From: Arthrobacter ulcerisalmonis
Lineage (GTDB): Bacteria > Actinomycetota > Actinomycetes > Actinomycetales > Micrococcaceae
Assembly (NCBI RefSeq): GCF_900609065.1
Contig: NZ_UXAU01000037.1
Coordinates: 72,052-136,051 of the forward strand
Direction of reading: 5' to 3'
DNA: 64,000 nucleotides
In this document: positions 28,749-35,649 of the stretch, in pieces
How the letters are laid out: each line of letters begins with the position of its first letter
How positions within the stretch are numbered: position 1 is the stretch's first letter
The notes under the pieces: model-generated
What the model saw: only the letters and a program-made list of their open reading frames with translations
What the model was told of the DNA's origin: nothing
Databases searched by the model: none
Position numbers and translations under genes: made by a program

Positions 28749-29132
28749 GTGGCACGTGTGAAGAGGGCGGTCAACGCCCACAAGAAGCGTCGGGTTATTC
28801 TTGAGCGCGCAAAGGGTTACCGTGGTCAGCGTTCACGCCTGTACCGCAAGGCAAAAGAGCAGCTGCTGCACTCGTTTGTGTACAGCTACGGCGACCGCAA
28901 GAAGAAGAAGGGCGACTTCCGCCGCCTGTGGATCCAGCGCATCAACGCTGCATCCCGCGCCAACGGCCTGACCTACAACCGTCTCATCCAGGGCCTGAAG
29001 GCCGCTGAGGTTGAGGTTGACCGCCGTATGCTGGCTGAACTGGCCGTCTCTGACGCCAACGCATTCGCCGCACTGGTCAAGGTTGCCAAGGACTCGCTGC
29101 CTGCCGACACGTCTGCTCCGGCTGCCAAGTAG
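28749..29132 (+). CDS. rplT: 50S ribosomal protein L20
   Basis: A 127-residue, basic 23S rRNA-binding protein needed early in 50S assembly. The GTG start gives [14 protein letters not shown], with the L20 blocks [18 protein letters not shown] and [25 protein letters not shown] segments following; a GAAGGAG site lies before it. In other bacteria L20 represses its own operon by binding the infC or rpmI leader. Confidence 0.96.
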   Translation: MARVKRAVNAHKKRRVILERAKGYRGQRSRLYRKAKEQLLHSFVYSYGDRKKKKGDFRRLWIQRINAASRANGLTYNRLIQGLKAAEVEVDRRMLAELAVSDANAFAALVKVAKDSLPADTSAPAAK

Positions 29133-29170
29133 CATCTGAGGGACGTTCAGGAACGGGTGGCAGCAGCCAC

Positions 29171-29176
29171 TACAGT
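29171..29176 (+). promoter_or_regulatory. Candidate -10 element of the SpoU methyltransferase gene (leaderless)
   Basis: TACAGT is followed by 6 bases and the ATG at 29183; no Shine-Dalgarno sequence is present. Confidence 0.4.
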
Positions 29177-29182
29177 TCTTAT

Positions 29183-30088
29183 ATGAACGAAACCGGGCGC
29201 CCGCAAGACTTTCCACTCTCCAACCCCCGAGCTGATCGGGTCAGGGATGTGGCAAAGCTTGCAGGGCGCCCGGCCCGTTTAAAGCGCGGCCAGTTTCTGG
29301 CGGAAGGGCCCCAGGCTGTCCGGGAGGCACTGAAGCTCCACCAGCAACGGCTTGCTGCCGGCGCCCCAGGGGTAGTTGCTGAGGTCTACGCCAGCGAAAC
29401 GTGCCTGGACCGGTACCCGGAGTTCGAGGAACTGGCCGAAAACACCAACGCCTGGATTGCCACCGATGAAGTGCTGGCCGCGATGGCAGATACCGTCAAC
29501 CCGCAAGGCATCCTTGCCGTCTGCGGTTTCGTTGACGTCAGCCTGACGGACGTGCTCGACGCCGGTCCTCGCCTGATTGCCGTCCTCAGCCAGGTCCGGG
29601 ACCCGGGAAACGCCGGGACGGTCCTGCGCGCTGCAGACTCCGCAGGCGCTGACGCTGTCATCTTGACCGGTTCCAGCGTTGATATCTACAACCCGAAAGC
29701 TGTCCGGTCCACTGTGGGCAGCCTCTTCCACCTTCCGGTGGTTCTCGGCGCTGATCTCGCCGAGCTCACAGCCGCCTGCAAAGAACGTGGAATCGGCGTC
29801 CTGGCTGCAGACGGCTACGGCAGCGTGAACCTGGACGTGCTGCAGGACGAAAACGCCCGGCGCCGCCTGACGGGTGCTGGTGAGTCCTCGGTGTTCGACC
29901 TGGCCGCACCCACCGCCTGGTTGTTTGGCAACGAAGCCCAAGGGCTTTCGGCCGAAGAGTTGGAAATGGCAGACCACCGCGTAGCGGTCCCCATCTACGG
30001 CGCCGCAGAGAGCCTCAACCTGGGCACTGCTGCGACCGTCTGCCTGTACGCCAGCGCACGGTCGCAGCAGGAACCGGCGCCCAGCTAG
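29183..30088 (+). CDS. TrmH/SpoU-family RNA 2'-O-methyltransferase
   Basis: The 301-residue protein has an N-terminal RNA substrate-binding domain (GQFLAEGPQAVREAL near 33-47) and a knotted SPOUT domain with the three motifs: VRDPGNAGTVLRAADSAG near 138-155, LFGNEAQGLS near 252-261 and ESLNLGTAATVCLY near 277-290. It lies after rplT as in relatives, where it is usually followed by pheS; here about 4.5 kb separates them. Substrate is probably 23S rRNA. Its last codons recur in a degenerate copy downstream (30127-30161). Confidence 0.9.
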   Translation: MNETGRPQDFPLSNPRADRVRDVAKLAGRPARLKRGQFLAEGPQAVREALKLHQQRLAAGAPGVVAEVYASETCLDRYPEFEELAENTNAWIATDEVLAAMADTVNPQGILAVCGFVDVSLTDVLDAGPRLIAVLSQVRDPGNAGTVLRAADSAGADAVILTGSSVDIYNPKAVRSTVGSLFHLPVVLGADLAELTAACKERGIGVLAADGYGSVNLDVLQDENARRRLTGAGESSVFDLAAPTAWLFGNEAQGLSAEELEMADHRVAVPIYGAAESLNLGTAATVCLYASARSQQEPAPS

Positions 30089-30161
30089 CGCACGGCCCGG
30101 GGTGCAACCTGCTCTCAGCTGGTGCTCGGTCGCAGCAAGACTCGGCGCTTAGTTAGTGCAC
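30059..30161. repeat. Diverged duplication of the methyltransferase 3' end
   Basis: The 35 bases at 30059-30093, covering the last codons and TAG stop of the gene ending at 30088, align to 30127-30161 without gaps at 28 of 35 positions. The copy's right end reaches into the stop region of the convergent MFS gene. It is a relic of a local duplication or rearrangement. Confidence 0.7.
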
Positions 30162-31370
30162 CGGGGCCGGCAGCGGCTTCTTGCGCTCCAGGAAGCCGCT
30201 GATCAAGGCGATTCCCAGGCCCAGGACGGCCAGGACGGCGCCTACCAGGGCGGGAGCTACGAAACCCCAGCCCCAGGCGATCACCACGCCGCCCAGGAAC
30301 GCACCGAGGGCGTTGGCGACGTTGAGTGCTGCGTGGTTAAGTGATGATGCCAGTGATGGGGCGTCGGGGGAGGCGTCCAAGAGCCGGGTCTGGAGCGCAG
30401 GAACCAGCAGGGATCCTGACGCGCCCACCACGAAGACCATCACCAGGGCCGACCAGGGCCAGTGCACAGCGACAGCGTAGACCACCAGGGCTACGGCGAT
30501 GCCGGGGAGCACCCAGTACAGGGTGCCCATGACGGACTTGTCAGCGAGCCGGCCGCCCACCAGGGTGCCAGCAACCATACCGAGCCCGTACAGGGCGACC
30601 ACGATGGGCAGCAACGAGGCGGAGATTCCGGCAACTCCGGTCATGGTGTGGGCAATGTAGGTGTAGGTGGCGAAGAACCCGCCAAAACCGACAATGCCGA
30701 TGAGGATGGCGAGCCACACCTGCAATCGCTTCAAGGCGCCCAGCTCACGGCGGATGCTGGCATCCGGGTGGGGAGCTTGGTACGGCACGTACTTCCAGAG
30801 GAGCACCAGCGTTACCAGGCCGATGGCTCCCACCACGACGAACAGCAGCCGCCAGCCGAAGGTTTGCCCCAGCCACGTTGCTGCCGGAACGCCGACGACG
30901 TTGGAGACTGACAGCCCGGCCATCACCATGGAGATGGCCCAGCCGCGGCGACTCGCAGGCACCATGGATGCGGCGATCACGGCAGCGACGCCAAAGAACG
31001 CACCGTGTGGCAGACCGGCGGCAAAGCGGGAGATCAACATCGTGCCGTAATCGGGGGCCAGGTAGGAGCTCAGGTTGGCCACGGTGAAGAACACCATGAG
31101 GCCAACGGCCAGGTACTTTCGAGGCATCCGAGCTCCCACAGCGGCCAGCAGGGGAGCGCCCACCACAACGCCCAGTGCGTACGCGGAGATCAGGTGGCCA
31201 GCTTCTGGGGTACTGATGCCGAGTCCCTGCTCAATCTCCTTCAGCAAGCCCATCATGGTGAATTCGGTGACCCCAATGCCCACCCCGCCCATGGCCAAGG
31301 CGAAGATCGCCATCCCCAGGTTGGTGGTACCGGGTGGTGTTGCGGTGGACGCGCGAAGGACGCTGCTCAT
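30153..31370 (-). CDS. MFS transporter (DHA1-like)
   Basis: A 405-residue twelve-helix major facilitator resembling Bcr/AraJ-type sugar or drug exporters: the first helix has LGMAIFALAMGGVGIGVTEF, and the loop 2-3 motif is VGARMPRKYLAVGL. The frame is open to 31613, but the ATG at 31370 (MSSVLRAS) precedes the first helix directly; ATG 31478 would add 36 residues. Start choice is uncertain because no clear ribosome binding site is seen. It is divergent to the Nudix gene and may share a promoter region with it. Confidence 0.84.
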   Translation of the reverse strand: MSSVLRASTATPPGTTNLGMAIFALAMGGVGIGVTEFTMMGLLKEIEQGLGISTPEAGHLISAYALGVVVGAPLLAAVGARMPRKYLAVGLMVFFTVANLSSYLAPDYGTMLISRFAAGLPHGAFFGVAAVIAASMVPASRRGWAISMVMAGLSVSNVVGVPAATWLGQTFGWRLLFVVVGAIGLVTLVLLWKYVPYQAPHPDASIRRELGALKRLQVWLAILIGIVGFGGFFATYTYIAHTMTGVAGISASLLPIVVALYGLGMVAGTLVGGRLADKSVMGTLYWVLPGIAVALVVYAVAVHWPWSALVMVFVVGASGSLLVPALQTRLLDASPDAPSLASSLNHAALNVANALGAFLGGVVIAWGWGFVAPALVGAVLAVLGLGIALISGFLERKKPLPAPVH

Positions 31371-31538
31371 GGGCCTGCTTTTCACAATAGGGAGGTAAGG
31401 ATCTGACGCGACTGTACTGCCGGTGTGGGAGCCGGCGCTGCCCTGCTCCTTGGCGGTAACAGCTGGCTTGGCCGCCATATTCCCAAGTTCGACTCGGGAT
31501 TCTGGGGGAGCGGCCGACCCCATACCCATTGTCCCCCA

Positions 31539-31544
31539 TAGACT
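31539..31544 (+). promoter_or_regulatory. Candidate -10 element of the Nudix gene (leaderless)
   Basis: TAGACT is followed by 6 bases and the GTG at 31551. Confidence 0.45.
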
Positions 31545-31550
31545 GGCACC

Positions 31551-32045
31551 GTGACTGGAGAAATACAGGTGGTGGGCGGCGCGCTGCTCGACAACCTCGC
31601 GAAACCAACCCAACTTCTGGTGGCGCGTCGCAGTGCGCCCGAACAGCTAGCCGGACTGTGGGAATTCCCCGGCGGCAAGGTGGAGGCCGGTGAAACGCCG
31701 GAAGCCGCGCTGGCCAGGGAACTGGTGGAAGAACTGGGCGTCAGCGTAGAGCTGGGAACTGAACTGAAGGCGGCGCACGCGCACGGCTGGCCGCTGAATG
31801 ACCGTGCCAGCATGCGGGTGTACTTCGGCCAGATCTCCGCCGGGCAGCCGCAACCACTGGAAGACCATGATGAGCTGCGTTGGATGCCGTTGAGCGCCCC
31901 GGAGGCGATCCTGGCCCTGCCCTGGATCCCGGCGGACCTGCCGATCGTCCGGGCGCTTCTGGCAACCCTCGGCGCTGTGGTTGGTGAGGGCGCGGGCCTT
32001 GGCAGCCACCCATCGGTGGCCAACTCCAAAAGCGGCAACTGCTAG
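31551..32045 (+). CDS. MutT-like Nudix hydrolase
   Basis: A 164-residue Nudix enzyme with a full Nudix box at residues 42-63 (G-x5-E-x7-RELVEELG) inside WEFPGGKVEAGE. The overall pattern is that of MutT/CTP pyrophosphohydrolases, which remove oxidised or unusual nucleotides such as 8-oxo-dGTP. Its end overlaps the convergent radical SAM gene by four bases. Substrate cannot be told from sequence; a nucleotide-cleaning role fits the repair genes elsewhere in the window. Confidence 0.87.
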   Translation: MTGEIQVVGGALLDNLAKPTQLLVARRSAPEQLAGLWEFPGGKVEAGETPEAALARELVEELGVSVELGTELKAAHAHGWPLNDRASMRVYFGQISAGQPQPLEDHDELRWMPLSAPEAILALPWIPADLPIVRALLATLGAVVGEGAGLGSHPSVANSKSGNC

Positions 32046-33127
32046 AACAGAGCGTCTTGCCCCGTGGTGCTACGACTGGCAGTGCTCGGTTCCGGGATGC
32101 TCCCTGCCGGATACTGAGCTTCTTCGACGCGGGGATCGTCAAGGTCTTGGTGGCTGAAACCAGAGGTGGCGGTGAACCCGTGCCGGGCCTTGAAGTAACG
32201 CACCTTTGCGGCCAGCCATTGGCGGTACTCAGCGGACGCGTAGGAGCCGTTGCCGTACAGCCTGCGGTATTTTCCGGCGAGTTCCGGATGGGCTCTGGCT
32301 ATCCACTGCATGAACCATTCGCGCGTCCCGGGTTTGAGGTACAGGGCGCCGGCAGAGACGCCGGTGGCGCCCGCAGCGGCCAGCGCGCTGAACAGCGCGT
32401 CCAGGGCGTCGTCGCTATCGGAAAGCCACGGCAGGATGGGCATGGCCATGACGCCGCAGGGCAGGCCAGCCTCACGGAGGCGCGACACCAACTTCAGCCG
32501 GGCACGCGGGCCCGGAGTTCCCGGCTCGATCTCTGCGGACAATTCCTCGTTGGTCATGGCCAGCGAGATACCCAACCCCACCGGGACCTGTGCAGCGGCA
32601 CTTTTCAGCAGCGGAATATCTCGCGCCAGCAGGGTGCCCTTGGTGAGTATGGACAAGGGCGTTCCTGAATCAGCGAGGGCCGAGATGATTCCAGGCATCA
32701 GCTGGTACCGGCCCTCAGCCCGTTGATAGGGATCGGTGTTGGTCCCCAATGCCACCTGGTGCCGCCCCCAGGAGGGCTTGGCGAGCTCCTTCCGCAGGAC
32801 CTCGGCCGCGTTCACTTTGACCACCACTTGGTTGTCGAAGTCCAGCCCGGCGTCGAAATCCAAGTACGTGTGGCTCTTGCGGGCGAAGCAGTAGACGCAT
32901 GCATGGCTGCAACCGCGGTAAGGGTTGACGGTCCACTCGAACGGCATCTTCGAACCCGCCGGCACCTTGTTGAGCACCGATTTGGCGGTGACCTCATGGA
33001 AGGTGATGCCGGCGAATTCGGGAGTGGTCACGGAGCGCACCAGCCCAGCCAGCGGCAGCAACGCCGGGGCAGGCTGGTCGGAAGGATCATCCGATGCCGG
33101 GAGCAAGGCTTGTGCGTTCCATCTCAT
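32042..33127 (-). CDS. Rv2578c-like radical SAM protein, SOS-box controlled
   Basis: The protein of 361 residues (from ATG 33127; ATG 33136 adds three) has the radical SAM cluster Cys73, Cys77 and Cys80 in RGCSHACVYCFAR. It also has the family blocks VNPYRGCSHAC, ALGTNTDPYQRAEGRY and SILTKGTLL, shared with spore-photoproduct-lyase-like proteins. It closely resembles M. tuberculosis Rv2578c, a gene of the LexA regulon of unknown function. A near-perfect SOS box ends one base before ATG 33136. A role in repair of damaged nucleic acid is inferred. Confidence 0.88.
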   Translation of the reverse strand: MRWNAQALLPASDDPSDQPAPALLPLAGLVRSVTTPEFAGITFHEVTAKSVLNKVPAGSKMPFEWTVNPYRGCSHACVYCFARKSHTYLDFDAGLDFDNQVVVKVNAAEVLRKELAKPSWGRHQVALGTNTDPYQRAEGRYQLMPGIISALADSGTPLSILTKGTLLARDIPLLKSAAAQVPVGLGISLAMTNEELSAEIEPGTPGPRARLKLVSRLREAGLPCGVMAMPILPWLSDSDDALDALFSALAAAGATGVSAGALYLKPGTREWFMQWIARAHPELAGKYRRLYGNGSYASAEYRQWLAAKVRYFKARHGFTATSGFSHQDLDDPRVEEAQYPAGSIPEPSTASRSTTGQDALF

Positions 33128-33136
33128 AGACTCCAT

Positions 33137-33152
33137 TCGAAGATATATTCGA
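33137..33152. promoter_or_regulatory. SOS box of the radical SAM gene
   Basis: TCGAAGATATATTCGA matches TCGAA-N6-TTCGA fully. On the minus strand it reads TCGAATATATCTTCGA, one base from the box at 117-132, and it abuts the start codon region, so bound LexA should block transcription. Confidence 0.85.
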
Positions 33153-33205
33153 ATAAAAGTCAATCACCCGGCCCGGTCAGGTTCCGGCGGTACGGCTGCA
33201 TCAGA

Positions 33206-33916
33206 TCAGGACAGGAGTTCCCACGTGACAGTGACAGCAACGCTGACCTGGTTCTCGCCGGCCTCCACGGCCAGGCTTTCCACCGCCACTGCCCGCTGCA
33301 TGCCCGCCATCGGGGTTGGTCCGGGCGCAGCGGCAGTGACGCCTTCGGTGACGGAAAGAACCTTGCCAAGGCTGCAACCGGCAAGTGCTGCAAACTGCTC
33401 GCCCGTGGCGCGTGCGTTTTGCCAGGCGGTGTCCCGGGCCCGGGTCCGGAGTGCCGATTCATCAGCGATCATGAGCTGCAGGTTGTGCAGCCGGACATCA
33501 TCTCCGCCAGCGGTCGCTGCAGCCGAAACGGTCCTCGACGCCGAAGCGAGATCGCGCAGCCGCACGGAGAGCGAGCTGGCGGCGATGTAGCCGGCCACCC
33601 GTTGGCCTTCACCTTCCCGCCAGACCAGGTCCGCCCTGACGCTGAGGCCGGTGGTCCGGATATCGGCGGCTGCTACTGCGTCGGCTTTGAAAGCGCTGAC
33701 GACGGCGGCCAGGGCCTTTCCCGCGGCGGCATAGGCTGCCTCAACAGATTCCGCCCGGCTCTCCACCCCAATGGACACCAGCATGAGGTCCGGAGCTGCC
33801 TCCGCGATGCCGTGTCCGGAAACGGTGACTGTGCCTGGAACGGCGACTGGTGCCGCAGCGGAAATAGAACCAGTGCCTGATGGCTCTGGCGGGGTACTGG
33901 GGTGGCTGGTGTTCAT
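33206..33916 (-). CDS. SIMPL domain (DUF541) protein
   Basis: The 236-residue protein has the SIMPL/DUF541 pattern from about residue 27: VTVSGHGIAEAAPDLMLVSIGVE, IRTTGLSVRADLVW, and AEGENQVSVAVTVTWEL-like end. The first 25 residues are Pro/Ser/Thr-rich with no signal peptide, whereas many SIMPL proteins are periplasmic, so a cytosolic or unusual location is implied. AAGGGAG lies seven bases before the ATG. Family function is not established. Confidence 0.84.
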   Translation of the reverse strand: MNTSHPSTPPEPSGTGSISAAAPVAVPGTVTVSGHGIAEAAPDLMLVSIGVESRAESVEAAYAAAGKALAAVVSAFKADAVAAADIRTTGLSVRADLVWREGEGQRVAGYIAASSLSVRLRDLASASRTVSAAATAGGDDVRLHNLQLMIADESALRTRARDTAWQNARATGEQFAALAGCSLGKVLSVTEGVTAAAPGPTPMAGMQRAVAVESLAVEAGENQVSVAVTVTWELLS

Positions 33917-33931
33917 CTGTTTCTCCCTTGG

Positions 33932-34390
33932 TTAGGTGCTGATTGGACGCACGCTGCCCGTGGGGTAGCCGCCGGCTTCCAGGCCGGCGTTGCGCTCGAA
34001 AAAGTTTGCGGAACCGGGGTTGCCGGTCCGCAGCATGGACCACCCTGCGGCGACAAAGTACAACGGCAGGAAAGGCAACCCCAGACACCAGGCGTACTGG
34101 GTGCAGTGCCGCTCTTCATGTCCCAACAGCTCCGGCTGTGCCACTAGGTCCCTGGTGCTCCGGCGGTACAGCACCACGTTGCCCACGGTGAAGGCCTGAG
34201 CGAACGGTAAGCGCCAGCCGTACCCCTCCGCCAGCAAGAGCCCACGCGGGCCAAGGCTCAACCGGCTGCGGGACGCCAACGCCAAGGCCACGCCCGCCAC
34301 CGTGCTGCCGTTGAGGACGTTCGCGGCGGCCCGCAGGGACTGGCCAGCCGTCAACGGCGGGCCAACCTCACAACGCTGCGGCAGTGTCAT
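33932..34390 (-). CDS. Conserved hypothetical protein with HExxH motif
   Basis: I do not recognise a named family for this 152-residue protein. It contains GHEERHCTQYAWCLGLPFLP at about residues 89-108, whose HEERH matches the HExxH zinc-protease pattern, and a following moderately hydrophobic helix. A conserved-looking end FFERNAGLEAGGY follows. The N-terminal half is Ala/Leu-rich. A TAGCAT hexamer (34397-34402, minus strand) lies six bases before the ATG. It could be a small zinc metalloprotease-like or a non-enzymatic protein. Confidence 0.6.
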   Translation of the reverse strand: MTLPQRCEVGPPLTAGQSLRAAANVLNGSTVAGVALALASRSRLSLGPRGLLLAEGYGWRLPFAQAFTVGNVVLYRRSTRDLVAQPELLGHEERHCTQYAWCLGLPFLPLYFVAAGWSMLRTGNPGSANFFERNAGLEAGGYPTGSVRPIST

Positions 34391-34396
34391 GAGGCC

Positions 34397-34402
34397 ATGC
34401 TA
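34397..34402 (-). promoter_or_regulatory. Candidate -10 element of the HExxH gene (leaderless)
   Basis: On the minus strand TAGCAT is followed by six bases and the ATG at 34390. Confidence 0.35.
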
Positions 34403-34417
34403 GCCGGGGTTCTCACC

Positions 34418-34423
34418 TAGACT
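34418..34423 (+). promoter_or_regulatory. Candidate -10 element of the pheST leader
   Basis: TAGACT lies six bases before the ATG of a nine-codon ORF (34430) and 163 bases before pheS. It is the only good -10 in the gap. Confidence 0.4.
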
Positions 34424-34429
34424 AAGAAG

Positions 34430-34459
34430 ATGTGGCCGCCGGATTCCGGTGCGCCCTGA
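34430..34459 (+). CDS. Candidate leaderless leader ORF before pheS
   Basis: The frame encodes MWPPDSGAP. It has one Trp and consecutive Pro codons but no Phe codons, so classic Phe attenuation as in E. coli pheM is not supported. A perfect 10-bp hairpin (34469-34478 with 34485-34494) follows ten bases later. Whether it is translated is unknown. Confidence 0.3.
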   Translation: MWPPDSGAP

Positions 34460-34468
34460 CCTGGTCAT

Positions 34469-34494
34469 TGATTGCCGTTGACTGACGGCAATCA
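34469..34494 (+). promoter_or_regulatory. Stem-loop in the pheS leader
   Basis: TGATTGCCGT pairs perfectly with ACGGCAATCA around TGACTG. No U-tract follows. A second GC-rich hairpin (GGCTGC with GCAGCC, about 34538-34562) lies nearer pheS. Confidence 0.45.
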
Positions 34495-34585
34495 TCCATG
34501 ACCTGCCAGCGACGGAACGTGCCGCGGGGAAACCACGCCGGCTGCTCCGCCGCCGGCAGCCACGACTCGTAGCTAAGAACAGTAG

Positions 34586-35647
34586 ATGACTGAAACTTTG
34601 CCGGGCGCTGCCATCCCGAATCCCACGGATGAAGCCGCCATCAACGCCGCAGTAGACAACGCCATCACCGCTATTGCCGGTGCCGAGACCCTTGACGGGC
34701 TGAAGGCGGTGCGGCTCGCGCACACCGGCGAGAAGTCGCCCCTGAGCCTCGCCAACCGTGAAATCGGTGGCTTGCCCAAGGACCAGAAGGCGATTGCCGG
34801 CAAACTGATGGGCGCCTCCCGCGGCCGGGTCAACAAGGCGCTCGCCGATCGGACGGCAGAGCTGGAAGCCGAGAACGACGCGCGGATCCTGCTGGAAGAG
34901 ACGGTCGACGTCACTGCCGCACCCCGCCGTCGTCGTGCCGGCGCCCGGCACCCGCTGTCCACCCTGCAGGACCGTGTGGCGGACATCTTCGTGGGCATGG
35001 GCTGGGAAATTGCCGAAGGGCCCGAGGTGGAGTCCGAATGGTTCAACTTTGATGCCTTGAACTTCAAACCGGACCACCCCGCCCGCGAAATGCAGGACAC
35101 CTTCTTCGTGGAACCCCCTGAAGCCCACCTGGTCATGCGGACCCACACCTCGCCGGTGCAGGTGCGGTCCATGCTGGAACGCGAAGTCCCCATCTACGTG
35201 CTGTGCCCCGGCAAGGTGTTCCGCACGGACGAACTCGACGCCACGCACACCCCGGTGTTCCACCAGTTCGAAGGCCTGGCCATCGACAAAAACCTGAGCA
35301 TGGCAGACCTCCTGGGCACCCTGGAACACTTCACCCGGCAAATGTTCGGCGACGAAGCCAAGGTCCGGCTGCGCCCCAACTACTTCCCGTTCACTGAGCC
35401 GTCCGCCGAGTTGGACATCTGGCACCCGGGCGCCAAGGGCGGCCCCCGCTGGATCGAGTGGGGTGGCTGCGGCATGATCAACCCGAACGTGCTCCGCGCC
35501 GCCGGCATCGATCCGGACGAGTATTCAGGTTTTGCCTTTGGCATGGGCATTGAGCGCGCCCTGATGTTCCGCAACGAAGTGGGGGACATGCGCGACATGA
35601 TCGAAGGCGATGTACGGTTCAGCGAGCAATTCGGGATGGAGATCTAA
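34586..35647 (+). CDS. pheS: Phenylalanine--tRNA ligase alpha subunit
   Basis: The 353-residue catalytic subunit of the alpha2-beta2 enzyme. It has an N-terminal coiled-coil (residues about 20-100) and a class II core with motif 2 around [20 protein letters not shown] and motif 3 [16 protein letters not shown] near the end. The length is normal. It is followed two bases after its stop by pheT, so the two are co-translated. Confidence 0.96.
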   Translation: MTETLPGAAIPNPTDEAAINAAVDNAITAIAGAETLDGLKAVRLAHTGEKSPLSLANREIGGLPKDQKAIAGKLMGASRGRVNKALADRTAELEAENDARILLEETVDVTAAPRRRRAGARHPLSTLQDRVADIFVGMGWEIAEGPEVESEWFNFDALNFKPDHPAREMQDTFFVEPPEAHLVMRTHTSPVQVRSMLEREVPIYVLCPGKVFRTDELDATHTPVFHQFEGLAIDKNLSMADLLGTLEHFTRQMFGDEAKVRLRPNYFPFTEPSAELDIWHPGAKGGPRWIEWGGCGMINPNVLRAAGIDPDEYSGFAFGMGIERALMFRNEVGDMRDMIEGDVRFSEQFGMEI

Positions 35648-35649
35648 GC

